Made by a program: the position numbers and the translations under genes. 60,421 bases of DNA, taken from NCBI RefSeq assembly GCF_019734195.1, contig NZ_JAASHM010000021.1:33276-93696 (forward strand), written 5' to 3'. The notes under the pieces are model-generated. The model was not told the origin of the DNA. It made no database searches and saw only the letters and a program-made list of their open reading frames with translations. Source of the stretch: Clostridium sp. K13. Its GTDB lineage: Bacteria; Bacillota; Clostridia; Clostridiales; Clostridiaceae. This document shows positions 43,148 to 53,471 of this stretch, piece by piece. Position 1 is the first letter of the stretch; every line of letters starts with the position of its first letter.

Positions 43148-45475
43148 TTATTTCAATTTTATTATTGACTTAAATAAATCCCCATCAGCTTCAACTTTAA
43201 AGCTACCATTATGAAGTTCTATTATACTTTTGGCAATAGCAAGACCTAATCCAGATCCATCTGTACTTCTTGATGAATCTCCTCGCTTAAATCTATTAGT
43301 TATTTCATTTGTATCAAAACTTAATTCATAAGCTGATATATTTTTCATTATTATAGTTACTTCATCATTTTCTTTAAACATATCAATATATACTCTTGTA
43401 TTACTTAAAGAGTACTTCACTATATTAGAAAGAAGATTCTCAAATACTCTATATAACCTCTTTCCATCAGCATTTATAAATATCTTTTCATCGGGAAGAT
43501 TTAACTTGATATCTAAATTACGTTCTCTAAACCTTTCATCATTTTCTCCTAATGATTGCTTTAATAATTGTCCAATATCTATTTTTGTAATATTAAGTTC
43601 CATTGCTCCACTAGCTGCTTTAGATGCTTCAAATAAATCCTCTATTAAAACCTTAAGTCTTTGAGCCTTTTTATCTAATATATTAATATAATCCCTAGCA
43701 TTTTCTGGCTCTATTTCTTCTCTCTTTAATAAATCTATATAATTTATAATTGAAGTTAAAGGTGTTTTTAAATCATGAGAAACATTAGTTATAAGCTCAG
43801 TTTTCATATTTTCGCTTTTCATCTCATTTTCAACAGACTTCTTTAATCCTTCTTTTATATTATTTATATCATGTGCCAGCTCCTTAAGGTGCCCTCTTCC
43901 CTTTTCATCTATCTTATAAGTTAACTTTCCTTCTGCAGCAGCCTTAGCTCCAACCATTATCTTATCTATATAAACTAAGTCTTTAATTAACATTATTAAG
44001 TATATAATTGTTAATATAATTCCTGCAATTATTCCTATTGGCCATATATAAAACATTGCTGATAAGAAAAATAATACTAATCCAATTGATACATATAAAG
44101 ATGTCATTATTAAGAAGGTTCTTATTATAGACCCTCTATTCATTACATCACTTAAATAATTCCAAACCTTAATAGTAATATTATTTTTAAATAATGTTCC
44201 CTCATTATAATTAATAATCAATACTCTTATTAATAAATAGCAAATTACTATTACCACTGTTCCCCAAACTATTGAACTTAAATTTAATCTTCTTATATAG
44301 TTGTTTGAATTATAATAAATATGAGAACCAGTATTCCAAATTATCCATGCCAGGACTACTGTCCCTATTTTATATTCAATAGGATAATCTTTAACTTTAT
44401 TTATTATTTTTTCTATATCAACTGATTTCACCTTATTTTTAGCTAAGTATAATAAGCAAATAATTAATAATGCCAAAAATACTATAAATGCTATACAGCT
44501 TAAATAAAAGCTAGTAACATTTTTCTTTACCTTCATAAAGCTTTCATAAACCACATCTCCTGATTGAATTTCTTTAGGCATCCATATATATAATGTTACA
44601 TTATGTTTTTCAGTATTATAATTGTATCCATAATATTGTTCTGTATTAATTGAAGTTTCATATGAAGTATTACCAAAATATCTAGATCCATAAGTATGAT
44701 TATCAATAAACTTATTTAAAGGACTATTTACATCTATTTGTTTACCATTTATATAAATATTCTCTATCACATTACCATTATAATAAATATTTACTTCTTT
44801 AAAATATCTGCTGTTTTTCTTTGTATATTGAATATCTTGCTTTTCTCCACCAATCCAAATATCATTCAATTTATCATAAGCAGAAAATTTTAAATTAACA
44901 TATGAATTTAACTGATTATTTAAATCACTTGCACTATTACTTTTTCTATTTAAAATATATTCAATTAACTCTTCATCAGTCAAAGTATATTTTTCATCTA
45001 TTTTATCTCTTTCTTCTTGTAATATTTTTTCTTGTTGCTCATAAGTTAAACTATTAAAGGTATTGTCGTTATATTTAGACGAACTAAACTTCTCAAACTC
45101 AGCGTTTGCCTTATTATTTAACTCGTCCCTACATATATCAACATCATTTTGGGTAATATTATCTTTATCCTTTGTATAATTAGGTGATTTATAATATAGT
45201 GAATATCTTTCTACTAAATTTGTATACTCATTAATATTTCCTGCTACTTGAGTTTGTGTATATATTCTATCTGGTACAACATATCCTAAGTTATCCTTAA
45301 CTTCTAACAAAGATAAAATCGTAGTTGTTAATACTATTGCTGTTATAATATAGATTATACTACTCTCAAGTTTATTTCCTTTAAAGATATTCTTTCTTTT
45401 TGACTTTTCACTTTTTTTCTCTATAATTTCTGGCTCATTGCTTCCATTGTTAGTGTTTTTCGATTTTATATCCAA
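43148..45475 (-). CDS. Membrane sensor histidine kinase
   Basis: The 775-residue product has a membrane segment (about 35-58) and an outside domain of about 260 residues. About six further membrane segments follow (about 325-505), then HAMP-like helices, a dimerisation domain with His567 in NVSHDLKTPL and an ATPase domain with ENLLSNIVKYS (N box, about 679) and GSGLGLAI (about 741). It senses an unknown signal and phosphorylates the paired regulator. The start overlaps the regulator gene by 26 bases; it is TTG 45475 close behind GGGGA. Unlike most such kinases it has both a large outside domain and a multi-segment membrane core. Confidence 0.9.
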   Translation of the reverse strand: MDIKSKNTNNGSNEPEIIEKKSEKSKRKNIFKGNKLESSIIYIITAIVLTTTILSLLEVKDNLGYVVPDRIYTQTQVAGNINEYTNLVERYSLYYKSPNYTKDKDNITQNDVDICRDELNNKANAEFEKFSSSKYNDNTFNSLTYEQQEKILQEERDKIDEKYTLTDEELIEYILNRKSNSASDLNNQLNSYVNLKFSAYDKLNDIWIGGEKQDIQYTKKNSRYFKEVNIYYNGNVIENIYINGKQIDVNSPLNKFIDNHTYGSRYFGNTSYETSINTEQYYGYNYNTEKHNVTLYIWMPKEIQSGDVVYESFMKVKKNVTSFYLSCIAFIVFLALLIICLLYLAKNKVKSVDIEKIINKVKDYPIEYKIGTVVLAWIIWNTGSHIYYNSNNYIRRLNLSSIVWGTVVIVICYLLIRVLIINYNEGTLFKNNITIKVWNYLSDVMNRGSIIRTFLIMTSLYVSIGLVLFFLSAMFYIWPIGIIAGIILTIIYLIMLIKDLVYIDKIMVGAKAAAEGKLTYKIDEKGRGHLKELAHDINNIKEGLKKSVENEMKSENMKTELITNVSHDLKTPLTSIINYIDLLKREEIEPENARDYINILDKKAQRLKVLIEDLFEASKAASGAMELNITKIDIGQLLKQSLGENDERFRERNLDIKLNLPDEKIFINADGKRLYRVFENLLSNIVKYSLSNTRVYIDMFKENDEVTIIMKNISAYELSFDTNEITNRFKRGDSSRSTDGSGLGLAIAKSIIELHNGSFKVEADGDLFKSIIKLK

Positions 45476-46157
45476 TTCCCCACACCACCTTTAAATATTT
45501 CGGATCCTTAGGATTAATTTCAATTTTCTCTCTAATCCTTCTTATATGAACTGCTACAGTATTTTCAGCATTATAACTTGGTTCTTTCCAAACCTTCTCA
45601 TAAATTTCATCTATAGAAAATACTCTTCCTTGATTTCTAAGTAATAACTCTAATATTCCAAATTCAGTTGCTGTAAGTTTTATTAATTCTCCATCAACTA
45701 ACACTTCTTTAGCCTCTGGGTTTAAAGATAAACCTCCACTGCTTATTATTTCAGTTGTTTCTTCTTTTTTATTAGCATAATTTCCAAAGACAGTATACCT
45801 TCTTAATTGTGATTTAACCCTTGCTATAAGTTCTAAAGGATTAAATGGTTTTGTTATATAATCATCAGCTCCCATATTAAGACCTAATATTTTGTCCGTA
45901 TCTTCTGATTTTGCAGAAATCAAAATAATAGGTATATTTTTCTCTTGTCTAATTTTCATAGTAGTTCTAAGCCCATCCATGTTAGGCATCATTATATCCA
46001 TTAAAATAAGCTGTATATCATTTTCCATTAATGCTTCTAATGCCTCTAATCCATCATAAGCTTTTATAACATTTATCCCTTCATTTCTTAAATATATCTC
46101 AATAGCATCAACTATTTCCTTATCATCATCTACTACCAATACATTACCTTTTATCAT
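45450..46157 (-). CDS. OmpR-family response regulator
   Basis: The product is 235 residues from ATG 46157 (a GTG at 46169 overlaps the ribosome site AAGGGAG). The receiver domain has the DDD acidic pocket near residue 10, phospho-acceptor Asp54 in LILMDIMMP and Lys in ITKPFNP. A winged-helix DNA-binding domain follows (about 140-232). It is the first gene of a two-gene operon with the 775-residue kinase. Target genes are unknown. Confidence 0.95.
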   Translation of the reverse strand: MIKGNVLVVDDDKEIVDAIEIYLRNEGINVIKAYDGLEALEALMENDIQLILMDIMMPNMDGLRTTMKIRQEKNIPIILISAKSEDTDKILGLNMGADDYITKPFNPLELIARVKSQLRRYTVFGNYANKKEETTEIISSGGLSLNPEAKEVLVDGELIKLTATEFGILELLLRNQGRVFSIDEIYEKVWKEPSYNAENTVAVHIRRIREKIEINPKDPKYLKVVWGIGYKIEKH

Positions 46158-46283
46158 TTCTAACAACACTCCCTTCGTATTGTATTATTATACCATGTCA
46201 CTCATTTTATATTTATATATTAACAATAAAGTCTTACAAAAGTTTTATCATATTTATTAAAAATTTATTAAGATAAATTACGC

Positions 46284-46320
46284 AAAAAAGCTAGTAATAC
46301 AGTTTCTGTATTACTAGCTT
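46284..46320 (-). terminator. Terminator of the nucleoside transporter gene
   Basis: 14-bp perfect arms, AAGCTAGTAATACA and complement, with a five-base loop, then six T on the minus strand. Confidence 0.9.
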
Positions 46321-46326
46321 TATAAG

Positions 46327-47535
46327 TTATATAGTTAATAAAAGGCCTGCTATTGTAGCACTTAGAAGATTAGCAAGAGTTCCCGCTATTATAGCCTTCC
46401 ATCCTAAACGTGCAATATCACCTTTTCTACTCGGAGCCATACCACCTATACCACCTATTAAAATTGCTATAGATGAAATATTAGCAAATCCACATAATGA
46501 AAAGGTAACTATTGCTATTGTTTTTGCTGATAATGTACCCATTATTTGTGAAAGACTAGTAAAAGCTACAAATTCATTTAATATAATCTTTTGACCTATT
46601 AATGAGCCAGCTGTTACTGCTTCACTCCAAGGTACACCAATAATAGCTGCCACTGGTGAAAATATATATCCTAAAATAGATTGTAAGCTTAATTCTGAAA
46701 TTCCAAACCAACCTCCAATCCATCCTATAATTCCATTAATAAGTGCTATTAAAGCAACAAATGCAAGTAATATAGCTGCTATGTTAAGAACTAAACCTAA
46801 TCCATCTATCGCTCCCTTAGCTGCTGCATCAACAACATTCGCTGAATCATCCTTAACCATTTCTATCTGATCATTTACTTTTGCTTGTTTTATTTCTGGT
46901 ATTATAATTTTAGACATTATAAGACCTGCTGGTGCTGACATAAAGCTTGCAGATACTAAGTATTCTATTGGAATACCAAGTAATGAGTAACCAACTAAAA
47001 TTGATCCTGAAACCGATGCAAGTCCTCCAACCATAACAGTAAATAATTCTGATTCAGTAAGTTTTTCAACATACGGCTTAATTAAAAGTGGCGCTTCTGT
47101 TTGACCTAAAAATATATTAGCTGATGCTGATATAGTTTCTAGCTTTGATGTTCCTAAAAGCTTAGATAAAGCCCCTCCTATAATTTTTATAATAAATTGC
47201 ATAATTCCTAAATAATATAATACTGATACTACTGCGGATATAAATATAATTACTCCTAAAACATTAACTGCAAATATACTTCCATCATTAGTTAAAGAAC
47301 CAAATAAGAACTTAATTCCTTCATTTGCATAATTGATTACTGATTGAACCCCTAGTGCTATCTTGCTTAACACATATCTACCTACACTCCATTTTAAAGC
47401 AGCAAGTGCAAATGCAAATTGAATTAAAAATCCAATTATCACTGTTCTCCACTTAATCTTGCTCTTATTATTTGAAAGCAAAAATGCTACAAGAAATATA
47501 AATGCTATTCCTATAACACAATTTAATATTGCCAT
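46327..47535 (-). CDS. nupC: Concentrative nucleoside transporter (NupC family)
   Basis: The 402-residue membrane protein has the CNT marks: GQTEAPLLIKPYV (about 145-157), the glycine-rich hairpin region GGLASVSGSILVGY, and the conserved NEFVAF and LCGFANISSIAILIGG blocks. It imports nucleosides with Na+ or H+. Length matches the family. GGAGTG precedes the ATG. It is monocistronic. In 47536-47720 a 9-bp inverted repeat (47658-47685) is the only notable element. Confidence 0.94.
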   Translation of the reverse strand: MAILNCVIGIAFIFLVAFLLSNNKSKIKWRTVIIGFLIQFAFALAALKWSVGRYVLSKIALGVQSVINYANEGIKFLFGSLTNDGSIFAVNVLGVIIFISAVVSVLYYLGIMQFIIKIIGGALSKLLGTSKLETISASANIFLGQTEAPLLIKPYVEKLTESELFTVMVGGLASVSGSILVGYSLLGIPIEYLVSASFMSAPAGLIMSKIIIPEIKQAKVNDQIEMVKDDSANVVDAAAKGAIDGLGLVLNIAAILLAFVALIALINGIIGWIGGWFGISELSLQSILGYIFSPVAAIIGVPWSEAVTAGSLIGQKIILNEFVAFTSLSQIMGTLSAKTIAIVTFSLCGFANISSIAILIGGIGGMAPSRKGDIARLGWKAIIAGTLANLLSATIAGLLLTI

Positions 47536-47657
47536 AATCTCACTCCATCCTTTGTTAAATATTTTTTCTTATTTAGTTTTATCAAAAATATAATGTTATA
47601 TTCTAAATATACTAATATAATGTTAAATAGAATTTACTAAAAAAACACAAATTACTT

Positions 47658-47685
47658 CAATTAACTAAACTTTAATCTAGTTAAT
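47658..47685. promoter_or_regulatory. Inverted repeat upstream of nupC
   Basis: AATTAACTA and TAGTTAATT, perfect arms of 9 bp with a 10-base spacer, 120-150 bases before nupC and after the YccF gene. It could be an operator or a weak terminator. Confidence 0.35.
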
Positions 47686-47720
47686 TAAACCTTAAATACA
47701 CACTATTAATAAAAATTATA

Positions 47721-48083
47721 TTATCTAATTTCTTTCCCAAAAGGCATTAATGATAATTTCGCCATTTTTAAAGATTGCATTGCAAAAGGTATCCCTATAA
47801 TAGTGATACATAAAAATAAAGCACTAATTAAGTTTGCAATACATAACTCTAATCCACCCAATATTATCCATAATATATTTAAAATCAAACTTCCACTACT
47901 ATCACTAACTGTAACTACCTCTTTTCCAAAAGGTGCAAGTTGTAATCTTGCCATTTTAAAACACTGTATTCCAACTGGTATTCCTATAATACTAATACAC
48001 CAAAGCATTCCTATAAATACCCATCCTAAGGCTCCAAAGAAACCACCAAATATTAGCCAAACTATATTTCCTAAACAGGACAT
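47721..48083 (-). CDS. YccF-domain inner membrane protein
   Basis: The 120-residue protein consists of two YccF repeats, each with a NIxWLIFGG-type start, a hydrophobic segment pair, the block GIPVGIQCFKMA or GIPFAMQSLKMA and PFGKEV/I. The family is a small conserved membrane protein without an assigned role. GGAGG before the ATG. It appears monocistronic, upstream of nupC. Confidence 0.88.
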   Translation of the reverse strand: MSCLGNIVWLIFGGFFGALGWVFIGMLWCISIIGIPVGIQCFKMARLQLAPFGKEVVTVSDSSGSLILNILWIILGGLELCIANLISALFLCITIIGIPFAMQSLKMAKLSLMPFGKEIR

Positions 48084-48190
48084 TTTATCGCCTCCATCTT
48101 TTTCTCATTTGTTATTAAAAATTTTTCATATTATCTTTCAAATAAATTAACCTTTAATAACCTTTTTGTTTTGTCGAATTTTGCAACATA

Positions 48191-48250
48191 AAAATAACCT
48201 CATAGATTATATACCGATATATACGTAAATATCAATAATAATCTATGAGG
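48191..48250 (-). terminator. Terminator of the flavin reductase-like gene
   Basis: 13-bp perfect arms, CCTCATAGATTAT (48198-48210) and complement (48238-48250), enclose a 27-base AT-rich loop; TTATTTT follows on the minus strand. Confidence 0.75.
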
Positions 48251-48288
48251 CTTATTCAAAAAATTTATTATATATTAGCTATTTTTTA

Positions 48289-48795
48289 CTAATTGATAGT
48301 ATAACTTGATATTATATCTCCAAAGTACAATGTATGGTAATCTTCTAAAGGATATTTTTCATCATTTATAGTTTTATCTAAATTTGCTTCACTCATAGTT
48401 GTTTTATAAATCACCTTACACTCAAAGTGCATTCCTTCCACTTCTAATACAGGTGTTCTAATCTTTTCACTATTTACAGTTGATATATTTAGCTCCGCTA
48501 ATTTATTCATATCTTTTCCACTTTTACTTCCTAAAAAAGCTAGTTCTTTATTCATCTTTTCATAAGGTATTGTAACTGTAAATTCTTTTGATTTTTCAAT
48601 AATTCCATATGTATATCTTTGAGGTCTTACCATTACCATAAATACAGGCTTTCCCCATATGAATCCAATACTTCCCCAAGCTATAGTCATTGAATTAACC
48701 TTATTACCCGTCTTAGTGGTCAAAAATGCGCCCTTACTTAATATCTCCATATTCTTTTCTAAATTTTCATTATACTCTACGCATTTCTTTATCAT
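48289..48795 (-). CDS. Flavin reductase-like FMN-binding protein
   Basis: The 168-residue product has the split beta-barrel fold of the flavin reductase-like family, seen in GAFLTTKTGNKVNSMTIAWG (about 23-42), VMVRPQRYTY and FTVTIPYE. Members bind FMN and reduce flavins or other acceptors with NAD(P)H, or act as flavoredoxins. AGGGGG lies before the ATG. It is monocistronic, so no partner can be named. Confidence 0.88.
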   Translation of the reverse strand: MIKKCVEYNENLEKNMEILSKGAFLTTKTGNKVNSMTIAWGSIGFIWGKPVFMVMVRPQRYTYGIIEKSKEFTVTIPYEKMNKELAFLGSKSGKDMNKLAELNISTVNSEKIRTPVLEVEGMHFECKVIYKTTMSEANLDKTINDEKYPLEDYHTLYFGDIISSYTIN

Positions 48796-48916
48796 AGTAG
48801 ATCCCCCTTTTTATTAAAACCCTTAATTAATAATCTTTTCAATAAATTTTATAAAAAACTTTATATTTATAACATTGTACCAATTTTTCCCACACTTATC
48901 AAAGTATACGCTTTTC

Positions 48917-48946
48917 TTGACTTATTATAACAATCTACTATATAAT
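48917..48946 (+). promoter_or_regulatory. Promoter of leuS
   Basis: TTGACT (48917-48922), 18 bases and TATAAT (48941-48946), about 40 bases before the T-box leader. Confidence 0.7.
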
Positions 48947-48986
48947 TAATTATTATTTAAAATATTATTAATAAATTATATTGCAT

Positions 48987-49287
48987 TGAAAAGGAGTAGT
49001 ACTATAACCTTGTAGTCTTTAGAGAGCTGTTGGTTGCTGAAAAACAGTGATACATGTATAGGAACTTGCCTTGGAGCTTACTTGTTAAAAGCAAGTACGG
49101 AGTCCCCGTTACGGATTTGAGTGAGAGTTTAGTCAGTGACAAGTGATAAGTGACAAGTAACAAGTTTAATCCAAATCGGCTTTGCTGATTTTATAAACTA
49201 ACCACTAACTTCTAACTACTAACTCTAATAAGAGTGGTACCGCGAATTTAGCTTTTCGTCTCTTAATTGAGATGAAAGGCTTTTTTT
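48987..49287 (+). promoter_or_regulatory. T-box riboswitch of leuS
   Basis: Stem I starts near 48990 and contains AGAGAGCTGTTGGTTGCTG, GAACTTGCC and TTGGAGC. CTT in GAACTT is the likely leucine specifier codon. The T-box sequence AGAGTGGTACCGCGA (49231-49245) is followed by a terminator (49250-49287: AGCTTTTCGTCTC with GAGATGAAAGGCT, then T). Uncharged tRNA-Leu should stabilise the antiterminator and switch leuS on. An unusual repeat tract (49135-49230) enlarges the middle part. Confidence 0.93.
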
Positions 49288-49405
49288 ATATATTTTTATA
49301 AATTTAGGGAACAATTATTAAATGTGGAATTTAAAATCAAACTTTAAAACATAAATTCACAATTGAAATAACTTGTTCTCAATTTACCTAAGGAGGTTTT
49401 TAACT

Positions 49406-51856
49406 ATGAGTAACTACGGAACTGCCGTTGATAAAAAGTGGCAAAAGAAGTGGGAAGAAACTGAACTTTACAAATTTAATCCAGATGCAGAGGGCGAAAA
49501 ACTTTATGTTTTAGAAATGTTCTCTTATCCATCAGGAAGCCAATTACATGCTGGTCACTGGTTTAACTATGGACCTGTTGATTCATGGGCAAGATTAAAG
49601 AAAATGCAAGGATATAATGTATTCCAACCAATGGGATTTGATGCCTTTGGATTACCTGCAGAAAACTTTGCAATTAAAACTGGAATTCATCCATGGGATT
49701 CTACTGAAAAGAATATTAAAACTATGGAAGAACAACTAAAAGCTATGGGTGCTATGTTTAACTGGGAAAATGAAGTTATAACTTGTACTCCAGAATATTA
49801 TAAATGGACTCAATGGGTATTCTTACAATTATTAAAGAATAACTTAGCTTACAGAAAGAAAGCTCCTGTAAACTGGTGTCCATCTTGTAACACAGTTTTA
49901 GCTAATGAGCAAGTTGTTGATGGCACTTGTGAAAGATGTTCAACTGAAGTTACTAAAAAGGACTTAACTCAATGGTTCTTCAAAATTACAGAATATGCTG
50001 ATGAACTATTAGAAAAACTAGATACTTTAGATTGGCCTGAAAAAACAGTTGCTATGCAAAAACACTGGATTGGTAAATCTACTGGTGCTGAAGTTAACTT
50101 TAAAGTTAAAGGTTCAGACATTAAGTTTGATGTATTCACAACAAGAGTTGATACTTTAAATGGTGTTACTTATGTTGTTTTAGCTCCTGAAAATCCATTA
50201 GTAGATGAATTAACTACTGCTGATAATAAGGCTGCTGTAGAAGAATATAAAGAAGCTGCTAAAAAGCAATCTGATATAGAAAGACAATCTCTTACAAGAG
50301 AAAAAACTGGTGTATTCACTGGTTCATATGCTATAAACCCTATAAACGGTAAAGAAGTTCCAGTTTGGGTTGGAGACTATGTTCTTGCAACTTATGGTAC
50401 TGGTGCTGTTATGGCTGTTCCAGCTCACGATGAAAGAGACTTTGCTTTTGCAACTAAGTTTAACTTACCAATAGATCAAGTTATAACTAGCAAAAAAGGT
50501 GGAGAAGTTGAATTACCATATTGTGAATATGGAGTTTTAATTAACTCTGGAGAATTTGATGGATTAACTACAGAGCAAGCTAAAGAAGCTATTGTTGAAA
50601 AACTAGCTAAAGATGGTGTAGGTTCTGCTAAGGTTAATTACAGATTAAGAGACTGGTTAGTTTCAAGACAAAGATATTGGGGTGCTCCAATTCCAATAAT
50701 CTACTGTGAAGATTGTGGTGCTGTTCCAGTTCCAGAAAAAGATCTTCCAGTTGAATTACCATATAACGTTGAATTTGCTCCAGATGGTAAGTCACCACTT
50801 GCTAAATGTGAGGAATTCATTAATACTACTTGTCCTTGTTGTGGAAAACCAGCTAAGAGAGAATGTGATACTTTAGATACATTCGTTTGCTCTTCTTGGT
50901 ACCAAATGAGATATGTAGATAATAAAAATACTGAAATTGCATTTGATAAAGAAAAAGTAGATAAGATGCTTCCAGTTGACAAATATGTTGGTGGACCAGA
51001 ACATGCTTGTATGCATTTATTATATGCAAGATTCATAACTAAGGCTTTAAGAGATATGGGTTACTTAAGCTTCGATGAACCATTCAAGAGCTTAACTCAC
51101 CAAGGACTTATCTTAGGACCAGACGGATTAAAGATGTCTAAGTCTAAAGGAAATACTATCTCTCCAGATGATTATATCCAAGAATATGGTGCAGACGTAT
51201 TTAGAATGTACTTAATGTTTGGTTTCGCTTATGTTGAAGGTGGAGCTTGGAGTGATGATGGTATTAAGTCTGTTGCTAGGTTCGTAGATAGAATTGAAAG
51301 ATACTTAACTATCTGTAGAGAAGCTATCGAAGCTGGTACTAACAATAAAGATACTATGGATAAAGCTGAAAAGGAATTAAACTTCTGGTTAAATAACGCT
51401 ATTAAAGGTGTTACTGAAGATGCAGATAAAATGCAATTTAACACTGCTATAGCTAGAATGATGGAATTCATAAATGCTTTATCAAAATATGTTCAAGAAG
51501 AAACTAAAAACTTAGCATTCTTAAGAACTGTATGTGAAAGCTTTATTAAGATTTTATCTCCATTTGCTCCTCACTTTGCTGAAGAACAATGGTCATTATT
51601 AACTGGTAAGTATTCAGTATTTAACGAAGCTTGGCCAACATTTGATCCTAAGGCTCTTGTTAAAGATGAAATTGAAATAGCTATCCAAGTTAATGGTAAA
51701 ATCAAAAACAGAATTAACGTTGCTTCTGACTTAAATGAAGAAGGAATTAAAGCTGCAGCTTTAGCTAATGAAGCAATTGTAGCTGCTACAGAAGGAAAAA
51801 CTATAGTTAAAGTTATTGTTATCAAAGGAAGACTTGTAAATATAGTTGTAAGATAA
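49406..51856 (+). CDS. leuS: Leucyl-tRNA synthetase
   Basis: The product is 816 residues from ATG 49406, with AGGAGG ten bases upstream; an in-frame TTG at 49373 would add 11 residues and include the ribosome site. Class Ia motifs are HAGH (48-51, the HIGH site) and KMSKS (in [10 protein letters not shown]). A CP1 editing domain with [17 protein letters not shown] lies between about 220 and 400, with zinc-type Cys clusters (CPSC, CERC; CPCC). The C-terminal part binds tRNA. It charges tRNA-Leu with leucine. Controlled by the T-box upstream; two small hairpins and a strong terminator follow. Confidence 0.98.
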   Translation: MSNYGTAVDKKWQKKWEETELYKFNPDAEGEKLYVLEMFSYPSGSQLHAGHWFNYGPVDSWARLKKMQGYNVFQPMGFDAFGLPAENFAIKTGIHPWDSTEKNIKTMEEQLKAMGAMFNWENEVITCTPEYYKWTQWVFLQLLKNNLAYRKKAPVNWCPSCNTVLANEQVVDGTCERCSTEVTKKDLTQWFFKITEYADELLEKLDTLDWPEKTVAMQKHWIGKSTGAEVNFKVKGSDIKFDVFTTRVDTLNGVTYVVLAPENPLVDELTTADNKAAVEEYKEAAKKQSDIERQSLTREKTGVFTGSYAINPINGKEVPVWVGDYVLATYGTGAVMAVPAHDERDFAFATKFNLPIDQVITSKKGGEVELPYCEYGVLINSGEFDGLTTEQAKEAIVEKLAKDGVGSAKVNYRLRDWLVSRQRYWGAPIPIIYCEDCGAVPVPEKDLPVELPYNVEFAPDGKSPLAKCEEFINTTCPCCGKPAKRECDTLDTFVCSSWYQMRYVDNKNTEIAFDKEKVDKMLPVDKYVGGPEHACMHLLYARFITKALRDMGYLSFDEPFKSLTHQGLILGPDGLKMSKSKGNTISPDDYIQEYGADVFRMYLMFGFAYVEGGAWSDDGIKSVARFVDRIERYLTICREAIEAGTNNKDTMDKAEKELNFWLNNAIKGVTEDADKMQFNTAIARMMEFINALSKYVQEETKNLAFLRTVCESFIKILSPFAPHFAEEQWSLLTGKYSVFNEAWPTFDPKALVKDEIEIAIQVNGKIKNRINVASDLNEEGIKAAALANEAIVAATEGKTIVKVIVIKGRLVNIVVR

Positions 51857-51862
51857 GTGAGA

Positions 51863-51907
51863 ATCCAAATTTTCAATTTGGATAGTTAAAGGTACACTTT
51901 AGTGTAC
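51863..51907 (+). repeat. Two small hairpins behind leuS
   Basis: ATCCAAAT/ATTTGGAT (51863-51883) and GTACACTTTAGTGTAC (51892-51907). Neither has a T-tract. Their role is unknown; they may protect the mRNA end. Confidence 0.4.
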
Positions 51908-51945
51908 TCAACGACTGTAAGTAGTCTAATTTTCTTAAATAAAAC

Positions 51946-51995
51946 AGAGACTATATCAAATTAATTTACACACCCCAAAATTTGATATAGTCTCT
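51946..51995. terminator. Bidirectional terminator between leuS and vanZ
   Basis: 17-bp perfect arms, AGAGACTATATCAAATT and complement, with a 16-base loop. Confidence 0.85.
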
Positions 51996-52043
51996 ATTAT
52001 TTTATACTCTAATCCTAATAGTATAATATTAGAATTTAATTTT

Positions 52044-52658
52044 TTAACTTAAAAATGTACTTATCACTGCAATTGTGATATATAAATAAGGCCCATACTT
52101 AGTAAGTGAATATTTTTTATTAGTACTTTCAATAATTGTTTTACTTGAAAGCTTCTTAAATATAATGCTTAATATCTTAAATAAAATAAATCCTAAAATA
52201 GTTCCTAAAGTATTCATTATTAAGTCATCAACATCAGTTGCCCTAATAGTAAATAATTGTCCTACTTCTATAATTAACGAAAATAAAAATCCTAAAAATA
52301 CAGTAGGTAAAAATTTTCTAAATCTTTGCCATAATGTAGGCAATAATAATCCAAATGGAACAAAAAATATTATATTAAGTATAGATGAAATATGAATTCC
52401 TGTACTAAATGGTATAAGATTCAAAACCGGCTGAAATATAGATCCTCCTGCAATTATTTTCCCCTCCATATCACTTAATGCTGGAAATCCTACAATATCC
52501 TTTAATGAAACTACAAGATAAAACATAAATATATATCCAAATAAATAATGCTGCCATTTTATTTTATTTTCACATTTATTTTTTTCGCTTAAAAATCTAT
52601 TTAGAACTGTTAATAAAATCATTGATAATACTATTGCTAGTAAATAACTTTTCATCAT
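52044..52658 (-). CDS. VanZ-family membrane protein
   Basis: The 204-residue protein has about five membrane segments and the VanZ-like blocks NLIPFSTGIH, NIIFFVPFGLLLPTLW and GFLFSLIIEVGQLFTIRATDVDDLIMNTLGT. VanZ proteins occur widely; VanZ itself gives low teicoplanin resistance, but most members are uncharacterised. GAGGGGG precedes the ATG. No glycopeptide resistance genes are nearby, so a resistance role should not be assumed. Confidence 0.9.
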   Translation of the reverse strand: MMKSYLLAIVLSMILLTVLNRFLSEKNKCENKIKWQHYLFGYIFMFYLVVSLKDIVGFPALSDMEGKIIAGGSIFQPVLNLIPFSTGIHISSILNIIFFVPFGLLLPTLWQRFRKFLPTVFLGFLFSLIIEVGQLFTIRATDVDDLIMNTLGTILGFILFKILSIIFKKLSSKTIIESTNKKYSLTKYGPYLYITIAVISTFLS

Positions 52659-52862
52659 ATACTTCTGCCCCCTCTGGCCTATTATTTTTTTACTAACTTT
52701 AGTATAAACTCAAATATTTAATTATAACTTTCATATTTCTTAAGATATTATTAAAACTACCTGAAATGAGTTTTCTCTAATTTAAAATATATATTTTATT
52801 GAAAGCTTAAGTTAAAATATGCTAATGTAATATTAAATATTTTATAAAATTGGGGTGTAAAA

Positions 52863-53402
52863 ATGAATATAAGAATAGCAACATCTGACGATGCAAAAGA
52901 ACTTCTAAATATCTATAAATATTATGTAGAAAATACAGCAATAACATTTGAATATGATGTACTCTCTATTGAAGAATTCTCTGGAAGAATTAAAAATACT
53001 TTAAAAAAATATCCTTATCTAATAGCTGAAAATGAAGATGGGATTTATGGATATGCTTATGCAGGTGAATTTAAAAGCAGACAAGCTTACAATTGGGCTG
53101 TTGAAACTTCTATTTATGTAAAAAATGGTGGTTCAAGACACGGAGTTGGTACTTTACTTTATAAAGAATTAGAAAAATACCTTAAGCTTCAAAATATTAT
53201 CAATGTTAATGCTTGCATTGCTTATCCTAATGAAAAAAGTGAAGATTTTCATAAAAAGTTTGGATATAAGACTGTTGCTCACTTTACTAAATGTGGTTAT
53301 AAGTTTGGACAATGGCATGATATGATTTGGATGGAAAAATTCATTGGTGATCATACTAATAATCCTAAGGATGTAATTCCTTTTTCTGAGCTTAACTTAT
53401 AA
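52863..53402 (+). CDS. GNAT N-acetyltransferase (phosphinothricin acetyltransferase-like)
   Basis: The 179-residue product matches the Pat/YwnH group: NIRIATSDDAKELLNIY at the start, NTAITFEYD, the acetyl-CoA site (about 95-110, SRHGVGTLLYKELE; the usual RGxGxG appears as RHGVGT) and NEKSEDFHKKFGYK. It should transfer acetyl from acetyl-CoA to an amino group; relatives act on phosphinothricin or amino acid analogues such as methionine sulfoximine. GGGGTG before ATG, and TTGAAA about 18 bases from a weak -10 upstream. It is monocistronic. Confidence 0.9.
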   Translation: MNIRIATSDDAKELLNIYKYYVENTAITFEYDVLSIEEFSGRIKNTLKKYPYLIAENEDGIYGYAYAGEFKSRQAYNWAVETSIYVKNGGSRHGVGTLLYKELEKYLKLQNIINVNACIAYPNEKSEDFHKKFGYKTVAHFTKCGYKFGQWHDMIWMEKFIGDHTNNPKDVIPFSELNL

Positions 53403-53430
53403 GTAATAATTATACTTTTGCATTTAAAAT

Positions 53431-53465
53431 AAAATGGAAGTAACACTTGTATTACCTCCATTTTA
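53431..53465. terminator. Bidirectional terminator
   Basis: AAAATGGAAGTAA with TTACCTCCATTTT, one mismatch, between the acetyltransferase and the convergent sigma operon. Confidence 0.8.
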
Positions 53466-53471
53466 TAATAA

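Noticed and set aside
49135..49230. Possible CRISPR-like or tandem repeat array
   Set aside because: Units are only 7-9 bases, degenerate and without spacers; they are part of the T-box leader.
52044..52658. VanZ as sign of a glycopeptide resistance cluster
   Set aside because: No VanA-type ligase, VanH, VanX or linked VanRS genes are present; VanZ-like proteins are widespread.
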